Positions 26,211 through 38,439 are shown, numbered from the stretch's first letter. The stretch: 64,000 nt of DNA from Larus michahellis (GCF_964199755.1 NC_133903.1:5535001-5599000), one strand, 5' to 3'. Numbers and translations: made by a program. Notes: generated by a model from the sequence alone, not told the origin.

Positions 26211-26575
26211 CCAGCACCAGCCCCAGGCACCACGGCAGCCCCGTGCACCGCTTCAGCCCCAGGCACCATGTCAGCCCCATGCACTGCGTCAGCCCCATGC
26301 ACCATGTCAGCCCCATGCACTGCATCAGCCCCATGCACTGCGTCAGCCCCATGCACTGCGTCAGCCCCATGCACCATGTCAGCCCCATCTACCGCGTCAG
26401 CCCCATGCACTGCGTCAGCCCCATGCACCATGTCAGCCCCATCTACCGCGTCAGCCCCATGCATTGCGTCAACCCCATGCACCATGTCAGCCCCATGCAC
26501 CATGTCAGCCCTATCTACCGCGTCAGCCCCATGCACCATGTCAGCCCCATCTACCGCGTCAGACCCATGCAGTGC
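26211..26575. repeat. 18-bp minisatellite, about 20 copies
   Basis: Unit tcagccccatgcaccatg, with variants ending actgcg and tctaccgcg that recur in a regular order. Because 18 is a multiple of three, several frames on both strands stay open, but this is not a gene. Confidence 0.95.
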
Positions 26576-27704
26576 AGCATGTCGTCTATGCACTACAGCA
26601 TGGCCCCGGGTCATGCGCCGCCTCTGGGAGGTGCAGGGGGGGTTCTGCGTGTCCCCAAAGGGTGACACTGGGGCTGTGCTGGGATCTGTGGGGACAGCTG
26701 GGCTGTCAATGTGTCCCTGGGGATCAAAGGATGCTTGGTCAAAGGATGCTCCAGGGTGGCAGTAGCCAGAGGTGAGCACGGCTCCTTGCGTTGCAGGGAC
26801 AGGATCACACTGGCTCTGGTCACTGCGATGGCCCAAGTCCCTGTCTCCTCCCACGGATGCCCTGGGGACCCCTTCCCGGGGACCCACGCCGTGAGCCCCG
26901 GCTGCAGCCGTGGTGGCTTTGCTGGGCCAAGGGCAGGCATCCGGCTGCAGCCGTGCGCCAACGGCCCCGTATCGATTCCCACCACAGGGCCAGCAGGAGC
27001 CGGGCTGGAAACTTCTTCAGGGCCGGGAGAGCACGTCTGGCAGGGACGTGGCGGGGGGAGCGAGTGTGCAGGGCCCCCCGGACGTGGCTGCGGCCGCCTC
27101 CCCCTCCCGGGAAGGGCCGTAACCTTGCTGCTGTCGACAGCTTGATTTGATGCCATTAAAGCGTTTGCTCGGAAACAGCCTACATCAGGCGGCAACATCT
27201 GTTACGGCCTTTCTCCGGCAAAGCTGCGGCAGAGCTGAGGGAAGAGCTGGCCTCCCGCTCTGCCGATGGGTCCGGGTGCTGCTGGTGATGAGTGTGTCCC
27301 CTCCTGGCCCCAAATGGCAGCATCCCACCCCCGGCACAGCCCGGTGCCCCGGTGGTCTGCAGGGAGATGGGGCCATGGCTCCGGTGCGGGATTTTGGCTC
27401 ATCTCGGATGGGGAGGCAACGGGCAGCCCCAGCCGCATCTCCTCCCTGGCAGGGCTCATCCAGCCCAGTAAGAAGATGCCCAGGGGTTCTGGAGGAGCCA
27501 CAGGCCTTGCTAGGCACTGGGACGTGGCCGAGACTGGCTGTCCCCATGGCCTGATCCTGCCAGGGGCTTCCTCCCACCCACACCCTGCACAACCCCACAC
27601 GTGCTCCCTCTGCGCATCCCCTCCTCTGCGTGCCGGTGGGCGACCCATCCCCTTGCAACCAGCTGCTTTTGCTCAGCCTGGCATGGCCCCAGCTGTTTGA
27701 AAAA

Positions 27705-27741
27705 GTAATAATAATTAATTAATAATAATAATTAATAATAA
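27705..27741. repeat. AAT/ATTA microsatellite
   Basis: aataataattaattaataat and related units, imperfect. Confidence 0.85.
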
Positions 27742-29479
27742 AACAGAAAGAGGGGGGAAAACGCTCCCCTTAAAGCAGGGTCCTCAAGCCGATTTCATTT
27801 TGCAAACCTGCTTCCACGTCGAGCGTGAGGGGCCCTTTTCTCCCTTTAATTTTCTTGCCGCCGCCCGGGGCTGCCCCAGAGGCCTGGCTTTGATTTTGCT
27901 GCCTTTGTTCCAGCAGCCCCGGTGCAGGCCAGGGCAGCGCCGCGGTAGGGGCTTTCGCGCCGGCCACACCGGATTTTTAATTGACCCGTCTTTTCCCTGG
28001 GATTTAGGCTGTAACCGCATCCAGTTGCCCGTGCAGCCTGCGCGATGCAGCTGCCGTACTGGGGAGTGACATGGAAAGCATCCAAAAAGAGGAGGGGGGG
28101 ACGGGGTGCCAGGCTGCTGTGGGTGGCACCGAGTGGTGCCGGAGGGCGCCATGCGATCAGTGCCTCCCTGAGCCGCCGGCAGTTATGGAAGTATAACTAC
28201 GTAAAGCTCAGTGTGTGTACGTAGACCCTGAAAAGGTGCCGAGACATTACCGGTGTCCGCAGGGCGCCGCGAGGAAAGCGGGGGGCCAAGCTGGGACTGT
28301 TGAAACCAGCGCTGTGATTTGTGTGGCTACGGCAGAGCCACCGAGAAAGGGACCGACCGGAGCCACGCGCCGTTTGGCACGTTGTGGCGGTGACACGAGG
28401 GTGGTGGGGGGACGCACGTGGCCCCCTCCCCAGCTTGGGGCTGCCCGACATGACTGGCACTGCGGGGAGGCGCGACAGGGACCAGGGCTGGGCTTAGCTC
28501 TGACGGCAGGTGCTGGGTGCCAGAGACCTCCAACACCCTGTTCCCCACCTCATTACACTCATCATCTTAATGAAGGCAGAGAGGACGGCATCAGGGTCAC
28601 CGCTACGGCACGGTGCCGAGGGAGCAGCACCAGGGAAGTCCTTACGGAGCTGCAGACCCTTGGGGCTGCCCTAACGCAGGCTCCCAACTCTCAATCCGCT
28701 GCCGAAACAGGCTCGTATTCATCCCAGTGCCTCCGGCCCACTGGTGCTGCGGATGGGCAGGATGTGCCACCCCTGCCCCCCACCCCCCCCCCACCCCGAG
28801 CCCTTCATTAGCCCCTGCAAGCCACTCGGCTGCCCCTGAGATCAAACCGGTGACCCAGGTGCTTCCCTGCACCTAACGCAAGCCGGGCTAGGAAATGGGG
28901 AGGTTTAATGACAACGGTGGCAAGGCGCTCGGCTAATAGACGTCTGCTGGCGGGAGCAGACAGCTTCCAGATGGTATCGCGCCGGGGCAGGGGGTATCGG
29001 CTGGGGCCGGGGGGGCTGTGGGAGGCAGCAGCAGGCGGAGATGGGCAGAGCCAGCAAGTTGAAATGACTTTTTTGCAGCAGAGCCTGCAGTTCTGGCCCT
29101 CCACGCTGCTGCTTCCAGTAATTAGCCCAATAATTAAAAAGAATGGCGACAAGCAGGGTGTTCGGAGGGGCTCGCAGGATCCTGGCATCCCCAGGGAGGG
29201 CGTGCAAGGAGCAGGGGTAAGTGATTTGCAGAGGTGAGGGGCAACGGGCACGTGAAATGCAGAGCACGGGGGCTGGGGGACCCCAACACGGTGCAGGGTG
29301 TCACTGCATCACACGGGGCGTGCAGGGAGGGAGTTTGTTCACCCTGCAAAGCCGGGGTAGGCAGCAGAGATGTGGAAGGCTCCCAGCAGAAGGGTGAGGA
29401 GGGCTGGTGGGCACACTGCAGGCTGGGAGGAGGCAGCCGGACCCCAGCCACCCCCCAGCTCGCAGGCACCGTGCTGCGA

Positions 29480-29940
29480 AGCGGGGCGATGCAGCATGGA
29501 GCCATGCAAGATGTGATAGAGGATGGTGCAGGGCAATGCAAGGTGACGCGACGCCAAACGACGTGATGTGGGGGCGACACGATGCGATGCAGAGTGATGC
29601 GAGGTGATGCGCAGCCAGCTGCTGCTGCGATCTAGGGCAATGCAGGGCGGTGCAACGCAAGGGGATGTGACGCAGGGTGATACAATGCACGACGACACGG
29701 TGCAGGGCGATGCAATGCAGGGCAATGCAAGGCAAAGCAATGCAATACAGGGCGATCTAATGCAGGGGGATACCATGCAAGGCGATGCGATGAAGGGCCA
29801 TGCGATAAGATGTGACGCAGGGCGATGCGAGGCAATGCAGGGCCATGCGATAGGATGCGACGCAGGGCCGTGCGATGCACTGCAGGGTGATGCAAGGCGA
29901 TGCAGGACAATGCGAAGCCACGGATTGCCAGGTGCTGCGC
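29480..29940. repeat. Degenerate minisatellite just upstream of the RAI1 start exon
   Basis: Units of 10-15 bp around gcgatgcaatgcaggg, strongly enriched in gatgc and tgca, over 460 bases. It ends about 170 bases before the RAI1 exon acceptor. Confidence 0.85.
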
Positions 29941-30111
29941 TCCAGGGTGCCGGCGAGGCGATGCAGCACCAGCGGGGCGACGCCACGGCGGGCGAGGCGA
30001 TGCTCCCATCGCACACGCACGCCATGCTGCCCCTCGCCGTGCGCGGCCGCGCTCCCCGGCCCGCCACGCTGGCGATGCTTCATTTGAATTCTCGCCTCTC
30101 TCTCTTCGCAG

Positions 30112-30593
30112 ATAACGAGCCCGCGCCATGCAGTCCTTTCGAGAAAGGTGTGGTTTCCATGGCAACCAGCAGAGCTACCAGCCGACTTCACAAGATACAT
30201 CACGCCTGGAGAATTACAGGCATCAAAGTCAGGCAGGGCCGAACTGCGAGCGGCAGAGGCTGGTGGCGAAGGAGTACTACAGTCAGCAGCAACTGCCGTA
30301 CTCGGGCTATGAGAACAGCGCCGTGGAGAAATACCACCGGGGAAACAAGCAATTAGCAGGGCAGCATCTGCAAGGCAGGCCGGCCTTTTCCAATTACGCC
30401 GTGCAGGAGAACAGCCCCTACCCGGCCCGTTATTCAGGGGACGAGAGCTTGCAGGCCTGGGGTGGCCAGCCGCAGGCGCTGCCCGGTGGCGTGGCCAAGT
30501 ATGAGGACAGCCTGATGAAGAAGACGGCGACGTTGGCGGGCGGGCGGGCATACCATGAGCCGGCGGCCGCCCCGCTGCCCTTCCGGACTCACT

Positions 30594-30642
<49 letters not shown>

Positions 30643-33600
30643 GCAGCAGCAGCAGCCCGCGCTCCCCTACCCCAAGCTGCAGCGACAGAAGCTGCCAAAT
30701 GACGTCTCCTCGCCCATGCCCTTCTCGCAGAGCCCCCACTTCGGGCAGCACTCACAGTCCTTCCCCGCCTCCTCCACCTACTCCTCGGTGCCGGGGGGCA
30801 GCCAGCCGGCACACTCCTACAAGAGCTGCACGGCACCCTCGGGGCAGCCACCGCTGGAGCGGCCCCTGGGCAGCGCTGCCAGCCTGGCCCCCGGCCCCCG
30901 CGTGCCCAACCTGCATGGCTACCAGCCCAACCGAATCGGCTACGAGCAGCCCCCGCAGCCCCCGCCGCAGCCCCCGCAGCCGCCGCCACCGCAGCCACCG
31001 CAGCCGCCGCAGCCCCCGCAGCCGCCGCAGCCCTTGCAAGGGCGGCATCATGCCCCAGAGACCCTCCACTACCAAAACCTGGCCAAGTACCAACATTACA
31101 ACCAGCCAGGCCAGACCTACTGCCAGGGCGACGCGCCGCCCGTCCGGACGCCGGAGCAGTACTACCAGACCTTCAGCCCCAGCGCCAGCCACTCACCGGC
31201 TCGTTCCGTTGGCAGGTCCCCATCCTACAGCTCCACTCCCTCCCCACTGATGCCCAACCTGGAGAACTTCCAGTACAGCCAGCAGCCGCTGAGCGCTGGC
31301 TCCTTCCCGGCCGGCATCGCCGACCACAGCCATTTCATGCCACTGCTGAACCCTTCTCCCACCGATGGGACGAGCCCAGATGCTCAATCCGGGAACTGCA
31401 AGAACTTGCAGAAGGAGAAGCTGCCCGAAAACCTGCTGTCGGACCTGAGCTTGCAGAGCCTGACGGCGCTCACCTCCCAGGTGGAGAACATCTCCAACAC
31501 CGTCCAGCAGCTGCTGCTCTCCAAAGCGGCTGTGCCCCAGAAAAAGGGCATCAAAAACCCGGCGAGGACCCCCGAGCAGCTCAAGGGGCAGCACTGCAGC
31601 CCTGAGAGCAGCACCTACTCAGCAGAGCAGGTGGGGACCCCCCTGTCCGACCCACTCAGCACCCCCCAGTCCGTCCACGCCGAGACGCAGGACGCCGACT
31701 ATCTCAGCGGGTCAGAGGACCAGCTGGAGAGGAGTTTCCTGTACTGCAACCAGAACCGCAGCCCTGCCCGCGTCAACAGCAACTCCAAGGCGAAGCCTGA
31801 GTCGGTGTCCACCTGCTCTGTGACCTCCCCAGATGACATGTCCACCAAATCGGACGACTCCTTCCAGAGCATTCACGCCAGCCTGCCCCTGGAGACCTTC
31901 ACCAAATACGTGACCAACGAACGGGACTGTCCCCGGCTGCTCCTCAGCGCCCTGTCCCAGGAGGAGCTGGCTTCTGAGATCATTGTCCTGCAGGATGCCA
32001 TCAGTGAGAAGGCAGACAAAGCCTGGGCCAACTCTCCCATGCTGAGCAAGGAAGCCACCAAGTCCCCGTTCCAGCTGGAGAACCACCGGCCCTGCCTAGA
32101 CTCCATGGTGAAGGGCACCTGGCCCAGCCAGGGTGACTCCAGCACGCTCACCGAGCCCCTCAAGCTGGACAAGGCTTCGGGGGCCAGCGCGGGGAAGGAC
32201 TTTGGTGAGGAGGTTTACGAGGGTCCCCAGGTGGAGTTCACAGCCGCTGAGACCAAGGATGCGCTGAAGGAGACTGCCCCGCTGGCCTTCAATTCCAAGC
32301 CCAGCATCCCAGCGGCGACATCGAGCGCAGGGGCCGCCAGCTACAGCTGCTACTCAAACACCACCGCCAACTCGGTGGGGTCTGAGAACGCCATGGAGCA
32401 CTTCGAGTGGCCGGAGGAGAGCCTGGGTGAGGCATGCCTGAGGTGGAAGGATCTGCAAGCCACCGACCTCCCCAAGGGCTTGTTCCCCAGCAAATTGGTG
32501 GGCTCCTGCAAGGAGAAAAAAAATGCCTGTGGCTTGGATCTGTGCGATGGTGAGCAGCCGGCCAAGAGTGAGCCGGCCCGGGACTTTGGCCAGCAGGCGA
32601 TGGAGGAGGAGGAGGAAACGCTGACCTACGATGAAGCAGCAAAGGCAGACAGCGAGAGGTGGCTGCAGGACACCCGGCATTGCTGCTCGACAGGGGACTT
32701 CAGCGAGATCCCCATCATCTCCTCGCCAGAGCTGAAGGAGTCGGACCTGGAGGCGGAGGAGTACTCCTCGCTCTGCGAGCTGGCCGGCTCGGAGCAGAAG
32801 TCGGTGACATATGACGCCTCGCCGCCCAAGCCCCCGGAGATGCCCGCCGTGCTGTCCTCCAGCGAGGTGCCCGTGTCCGCCGAGGAGACTGTCAGCACAG
32901 TAGAAAAGGAAAGCTCAGCTCCAGCCTCGCGCCTCTCCGGCCAGTCCGTCATCCTGCTGGGCCCTGCCGTGGGCACAGAGACCAAGGTGAAAAGCTGGTT
33001 CAAGTCCTCCCTGCCCCACATCCAGCCTGAGGAGGAGAGTGGTGGAGGGGAGACGTCCCACACGGAGGTGGCCAATGCTGAATCCGCCCCGTCAGTCACA
33101 GTGAAGCAGCAACTCACCCCCGAAAACACGCTGGGGAACACGGAGCCTATCTCACGGGGCAAGAGCCTCCGCAACAAGAGGGTCCACTGCCGGCTGCCGG
33201 AGGGAGACGGCCCTGGCAGCGCCGTGCCAAGTCCTTTCGATGACCTGCCGGCAGCCGGCGGCGTGGCCAGCGTCTGCCTCGGGCCAGACGGCCAGGCGGA
33301 GATACAGAGCAAGAACGCCCACAGCCAAACGCCCCGTTTTCCAGCTGAGGGTCTGCCGGCACGCATGTGCACCCGCTCCTTCACTGCCCTCGCCGAGCCC
33401 CGTGCCCCGGCCCCGCTGGAGGGGCTGAAGGCCCCCGCGCACCAGGAGAAGCTGGGGAAGAAGCCCGCTTGCGGCGTGAAGCAGCGGGTGGCTTTCAAAG
33501 CCAGGAAGCGCAGCAGTCGGCCGGCCCCCAAGGTGGTCCAAAACGCCAGCGATGCCACCCTCCTGGTGCCGAGCTTGGTGGCGGCAGAGGAGGTGGTGGG

Positions 33601-35749
33601 GCCAACACCGACGGAGGGGGACGTGGTGGAGGCTGGGGAGAGGGACCAGCGGTCGATGATCCTGCGCTCCCGGACAAAGACACAGGAGGTTTTCTATACC
33701 AAGAGGCGGCGGGGCAAGCGGGCGGCCGATGTCCGGCTGAAGAACTGCAAGGCGCCCAAGAAGCTCATCTCCAACAACCATCTCCCACCCGCCTTCAAGC
33801 TGGCAGCCCCGGGCAGCCCCCACAAGGAGGGCAAGGTGGGCGCTCGGATGAAGCTGCCCAAAGCAGCGCCGGGCATGGGTGGCAAGATGTCCGAGCGGCC
33901 CCTGCACTCGCTGAAGAGGAAGTCCACCTTCATGTCCCCCATCCCTGCCAAGAAGAGGAACCTGGTCCTGCGGAGCAACAGTGGTGGCGTGAAGGAGGAG
34001 AAGCCAGAGGGCCCCCCCAGTCTCTTCAAGAAGATGCCTGTGGCCAAGAAGGTGAAAGCCAAGCTGCCCCCCAAGAGCTCCGGCGAAGCCGTCCCCAAGC
34101 CCCCCCCGCCAAAGGAGGCCCCTGATGTCTGCATCAAGATCACCTCCCGGGCGGCCTTCCAGGAGGCCACCAAGACCAAAGTGCTGCCTCCCCGCAAAGG
34201 CCGCGGCCTCAAGCTGGAGGCCATCGTCCAGAAGATCACCTCACCCAACCTGAAGAAGTTTGCCTGCAAACCGGCAGCCACGGCAGCAGTGGCGGCCACG
34301 GTGGCTGCCTATAGCACCTCCCTGAGCCCGGTGGGGGCGGAGAGGGAGCGGGCGGTGAAGCACAGCGGGGTGGCCCCAGTGGTGGGTGACGTGAGGCTGC
34401 CCAAGCCGGCGGCGGCACAGAAGGTGCCCGCCATGCCGACGGCCGAGCAGCTCTGCCGAAACCCCAACGGCCGAGCACCGAAGGGCAAGCTGGGCGGTGG
34501 GAAGAAGCTCTCCATCGATGGCTGCCAGGGGGAGGCCTGTGCACTGGCCCCTGGGGCACAGCCCAGCTCCACTATGGTGGCCAAGAACCTGGGGCTCCTG
34601 CCCAAGAAGAGGAACCGTAAGGGCAAAGCGGCGGCGCTGGGCATGGCCAAGGCACCCCTGGGCCCCGCGCCGCCACCACCGCACCCCCGGGAGCGTGCGG
34701 CCGGCCCGGGCGGCGGGGAGGAGGCGCCGCGGGAGGGCAAGAAACCAAAGACCGAGGAGAAGGAGGTGGGGGGCAGCGATGGCCCCCCTGAGGGACGCCC
34801 CACTACCGGGACGGCGCGGGGGCCTAAGCCGCGGGCCAACCACTCCAACTACAATGGCTACTCCAAGCGGCAGCGGAAGCGTCTGGCCCACGGCAAGGCC
34901 AAGGCGGTGCCGGCGCGGTGCAAGAGCCGCGGCAAGCGGCGGCGGCAGGCCCAGCAGGCCCCGCTGCTGCATCCCGCCGAGCCCGAGATCCGCCTCAAGT
35001 ACATCTCCTGCAAGCGGCTGCGGGCGGACAGCCGGGGACCCCCCTTCGTCCCCTACGTCCGCGTGGAGCGGCGCGGCGAGTTCACCACCGCCTGCACCGT
35101 CGTCAACTCACCCGGCGAGGAGGCCAGGCTGCAACGGGGACCGGCTGGGCCCGCGCCGCGACCGCGGGCAGCCCTGCCCGCCTCCTCCACCATGCACATG
35201 GGGCCGGTGGTGTCGAAGGCGCTGAGTGCCGCCTGCCTGGTCTGCTGCCTGTGCCGCAACCCCGCCAACTACAAGGACCTGGGGGACCTCTGCGGGCCCT
35301 ACTACCCCGAGGACTGCCTGCCCAAGAAGAAGTCGCGGCTGAAGGAGAAGGCGCGGGCAGAGGGGCCGGGCGAGGACGCCATCCCGCCCGCCGCGGCCGA
35401 GCGGGCTCCGCGAGGGGCAGAGGGCGGCTGTGGCGCCGGCAGCAAGGCGACGCGGCCGGAGGTTGCCGCCGAGGCGGCCAAGCAGAGCTCGCTGCGTTCC
35501 AGCCCGCGGGGCATGTTCCGTAGGCTGCAGAGCTGCTACTGCTGTGACGAGAGGACAGAGGGCGAGGAGGCGGCCGAAAAGCCCCGGCGGCATGAATGTC
35601 ACAAGGCCGAGTCCCCGCCGCAGGAGCCGGCGGGTGACACGCAGGAGCACTGGCTGCACGAGGCCTGTGCCGTATGGACCGCTGGGGTTTTCCTGGTGGC
35701 GGGGAAGCTCTACGGGCTGCAGGAGGCTGTCAAGGCGGCTGCCGACCTG
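30112..35749 (+). CDS. RAI1: RAI1 large coding exon (about 97% of the protein)
   Basis: A single exon of 1874 codons starts after a polypyrimidine acceptor ending in cgcag at 30111 and closes at a GTAAGA donor after the Leu codon at 35749. The order is: Q/Y/P-rich N-terminus; a CAG-encoded glutamine tract at codons 157-176 (Q14-P-Q5); a Pro/Gln repeat at codons 274-302; a Ser/Pro-rich middle; basic regions; and the first half of the extended PHD finger from about codon 1703 (C-x2-C-C-x-C, then CGPYYPEDC and [10 protein letters not shown]). The apparent open frame continues to 35875, but those last codons are intron. The exon is strongly GC-biased at third positions, which produces many long antisense shadow ORFs. 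Confidence 0.96.
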
Positions 35750-37873
35750 GTAAGAGCTCGGCTGCCCGCCCGACACGGCATGGCACAGCATCACACTCCG
35801 AGGCGGCATCTCCCGCCAGCCTCCTTCAGCCAAAGCCGATCCTGCGGCTGCACCTCTGTCCGGGATGAAAATTAATAGGGTCGGCCCCGACGAGTCGCCC
35901 TGGGAGAGTGGGACGGGTGTTCGGGCACCATCCGCCCTGCTGGCTTCCCGCGAGATTTGTGCTGCCGCGTCTCTGATAACACCGAAAAACCTCCCTCTTA
36001 GGCGTAGAAGCATATTTGTGTTGTTATGCTTTGGGAGGGCGGCAGGGCCCCCCCCCGCCGGGACCATGAGGATGCTGAGCCCAGTGGGTCACATCCCCTG
36101 GCCCAGCTGTGTGTCGCAGGGGTCGGCTCGGAGCGGGACAGATGCAGCCTGGTGAAGGCAGGATGGGAGATGAAAATGGGCACGATGTGGCCTGATGCCA
36201 CAATGATGGGCAGCAGGGGAAGGGGAGACGGAGGGAGGGGATGGCCCTGCCCTGCTCCTCTCCCAGAGCGAGAGGAGCACGGACACATCGAGTGAGCAAA
36301 ATAGGGAGGATGCTGCTGGGAGACAGCCAAGGGGACATAGGGCGTTTGTGCTGGGGAGAGGGAGGGGACAGCCACCTGGCAGAGGCCAGGCAAGGGGTCT
36401 CCAGCAAGCCCCCCCGGTACCAGGTTTGGGGCTGGCCGTATTCCCAGGCGTGCGTGCTCGCGGCATGGCTGGCTGAAGGCTGCTGCCCTCTCCCTGGCCA
36501 CACTGCGGGGCCAGGTGCTCCCATCCCTGCAGCACCCATTGGGGATGGGGCAGGAGATGGGGAACACCGCCGTCCTCCATCACCACTGCCACACGAGCCA
36601 TGGCACGGCCCAGGCCATGTCCCTTCACCTCTGCTCCTCCTGCCACATGGAGAATGGCTGTGGGCTCAGGTGCCATCCAGAGGAGCAGTACAGTGGGCAG
36701 AACCCTCGTGTGTGGCTGCAGATGACCAAGCGAGAGGCACAGCGTCACCTGCGGTGCACCGGTGCGGGAGGAAGGATGCTGCCCAGGGGGAGGCAGCGTG
36801 GGGCTGGAGAGGCACAGGGACGCCAGTGCGTTCCCCTCGCAGTGGGGGCCGTGGGGATGCTTTGCTCCTACGCTGGGCTCTGACGGGGTCTCTCTGTCTT
36901 TCCACATCTCTGCTTCCCTGCTCTGAATTCCCGGGTGCGTTTAAAGAAGTGCTCGAGCTGCCAGCAAGCGGGAGCCACCGTGGGCTGCTGCCAGAAGGGG
37001 TGTCCCCACACCTACCACTACGCGTGTGCCGTCGACACAGGTGAGCCCGGCTGTGGGGACAGGGGTGTGGGGACCCCCTGGCACCCTCTGACCCAGGGGA
37101 CCGGCCACTTTGCAACACTCCAGCCCACCCAAGGCCAGGGTGGGCTCATGGCTCCCTGCCAGCCGGGATGGCGATGCCCCCTGCACCAGCAGTGCTGGCT
37201 GGTGTCCTGAGTTTAGCTGGCCTCAGCTGAACCCTTCATGCAAATGGTGCTGCTTGTCCGGATGGTGGTGGGAGGCCGTGGAGGACACTGTGTCCCCACT
37301 GCTCGGGGACAGCCATCCTGCAGCGCAGGGACTTCCCTGACACGGCTTTCTCCTCTCCTCGCAGGTTGCTTATTAACCGAAGAGAGCTTCTCTCTGAAAT
37401 GTCCCAAACATAAGGTAAGTCCAGAGCCCCCCGCGCACCCCGCAATGCCCTGCAGCCCCCTGGGGTAGGGGGACCCGCCTTCGGACCGTGTCCCCATGGG
37501 GACACCCACAGCACACCCACCCTGGGTGCTCAGCCCTGTGTGGCATGGGGCATCGTGTCCCTGGGGGACACCAGGCTTCCCAGAAGCGCTCCACTGTGGG
37601 GGCAGATGTGTGGGTGCTGGGTCTGGGACCCCCAACCGGGCTACGGGGGTTTTAACCCCTTCCCCTGGGTGATGATGGGGTGGGGTGGGGGGGACGATAA
37701 TTGAACCCGTGCTAAAAGCACTGCATCTCGGGTGGGCACCCGGTTCTTCACGGGTGGGCAGGGTGGCTGCTGATGGGGACACCCCCGCCAGCCCGGGGAC
37801 CGAACGCCGCAGCGGGACCACCGGGCTGACACCCCCCCCCCCTCGCTTTTCCCTGCAGAGGCAGCCGGTGTAG
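30128..37873 (+). CDS. RAI1: RAI1, retinoic acid induced 1, complete coding sequence in four exons
   Basis: The coding exons are 30128-35749, 36947-37040, 37365-37414 and 37859-37873, spliced in frame with GT-AG sites to 1926 residues (human RAI1 is 1906). The protein starts [12 protein letters not shown] and keeps blocks shared with mammalian RAI1, such as [44 protein letters not shown] and [21 protein letters not shown]1 is a nuclear chromatin-associated regulator of transcription, dosage-sensitive in humans (Smith-Magenis and Potocki-Lupski syndromes). Several Lys/Arg clusters between about residues 1200 and 1650 are compatible with nuclear localisation. The acceptor of the start exon is at 30110-30111, so only 16 bases of 5' UTR lie in this exon and upstream non-coding exons must exist. 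The second exon could instead begin at 36950, losing one Lys, because two AGs lie side by side. Confidence 0.97.
35750..36946 (+). other. RAI1 intron between the large exon and the ePHD exon
   Basis: 1.2 kb of GC-rich intron. I see no repeats or RNA genes. ORFs across it on both strands are short and lack homology that I recognise. Confidence 0.8.
36947..37873 (+). CDS. RAI1: RAI1 C-terminal exons completing the extended PHD zinc finger
   Basis: Three short exons (36947-37040, 37365-37414, 37859-37873) complete the zinc-binding fold begun in the large exon. They encode [22 protein letters not shown] and CPKHK, the Cys/His ligands of an ePHD/ADD-like nucleosome-binding module. The last exon encodes only RQPV before the TAG at 37871. 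Phases are 0, 1 and 0 across the three introns (35750-36946, 37041-37364, 37415-37858), all consistent. Donors are GTAAGA, GTGAGC and GTAAGT. Confidence 0.93.
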
Positions 37874-38359
37874 CCCCCCTCCCCGCCGCGGGCACCCAGC
37901 GAGCGACCGGCGGAGGAGGCAGCGCCCCGGGAGCGGAGCGGGGCCGGGCCGGGCCGTAGCGGCAGCCGCCCCCGCCGCAGGTGGGCGCAGCGCTGCCGCC
38001 CCGTCCCCGTGTGTCGTTCCCTCCCCCCCAACCCCGAGCCCGATCCGGGCGGGCAGAGCCAGCGCCGGGTTTTCCCCCCAACTCGCCGGACCCCGGCAAA
38101 ACCCGACCTGGCTTTAAGGGAGACGGAACGGGATCCCCCGGCCCGGGATCGCTGCACAGGGGGGAAGGGGGTGGGAGGGGCGGGCGGGGGGGGGGGGGAC
38201 CGTGTACAAGGGGGGGGTCCCGGCGATGTTGTCTTACTGTGGGGCCGCCGGACCCCCCTGCGGGTCCCGGCTCTCCATATCTCACACTGATCTGATCTGA
38301 GATGTTGCCTTCAGCAAACCTCACGGTGTCTGTCTGTATATACGTGCGGCGGAGAAAAG

Positions 38360-38439
38360 GAAAAAAAAAAAAAACAAAAAGGACAAAAAAGACAAAAAAA
38401 AGCTTAAAAAAAAAAAAGGAGAAAAAAAAAAAAAAAAAG
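38360..38439 (+). repeat. A-rich stretch in RAI1 3' UTR
   Basis: Several A-runs of 7-18 bases interrupted by G, C or T. Confidence 0.85.

Larger units (their letters stand above)
1..30111 (+). other. Non-coding sequence upstream of, and probably within, RAI1 5' introns
   Basis: No exon with recognisable coding potential lies on either strand. The sequence is GC-rich, with C/G homopolymers and many overlapping ORFs of similar length in all frames, as expected by chance at this composition. Because RAI1's start exon begins with only 16 bases of UTR, at least one 5' non-coding exon must lie upstream, here or beyond the left edge. I cannot place it. Confidence 0.6.

Noticed and set aside
26211-26575. 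Possible CRISPR-like array
   Set aside because: The units are head to tail with no unique spacers, and this is vertebrate nuclear DNA.
26130-26887. Several ORFs over the 18-bp repeat, encoding hexapeptide repeats
   Set aside because: The repeat unit is a multiple of three, so frames stay open on both strands. There is no start context, splice structure or homology.
29604-30356. 250-codon + strand ORF overlapping the RAI1 start
   Set aside because: Derived from the minisatellite and read in a different frame from RAI1. It crosses the exon acceptor.
32626-33558. Long antisense ORFs opposite the RAI1 large exon
   Set aside because: They result from third-position GC bias of the sense frame. 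No independent evidence supports them.
35750-35875. Continuation of the RAI1 open frame beyond 35749
   Set aside because: A strong donor at 35750 and the conserved ePHD residues in the next exons show this part is intron.
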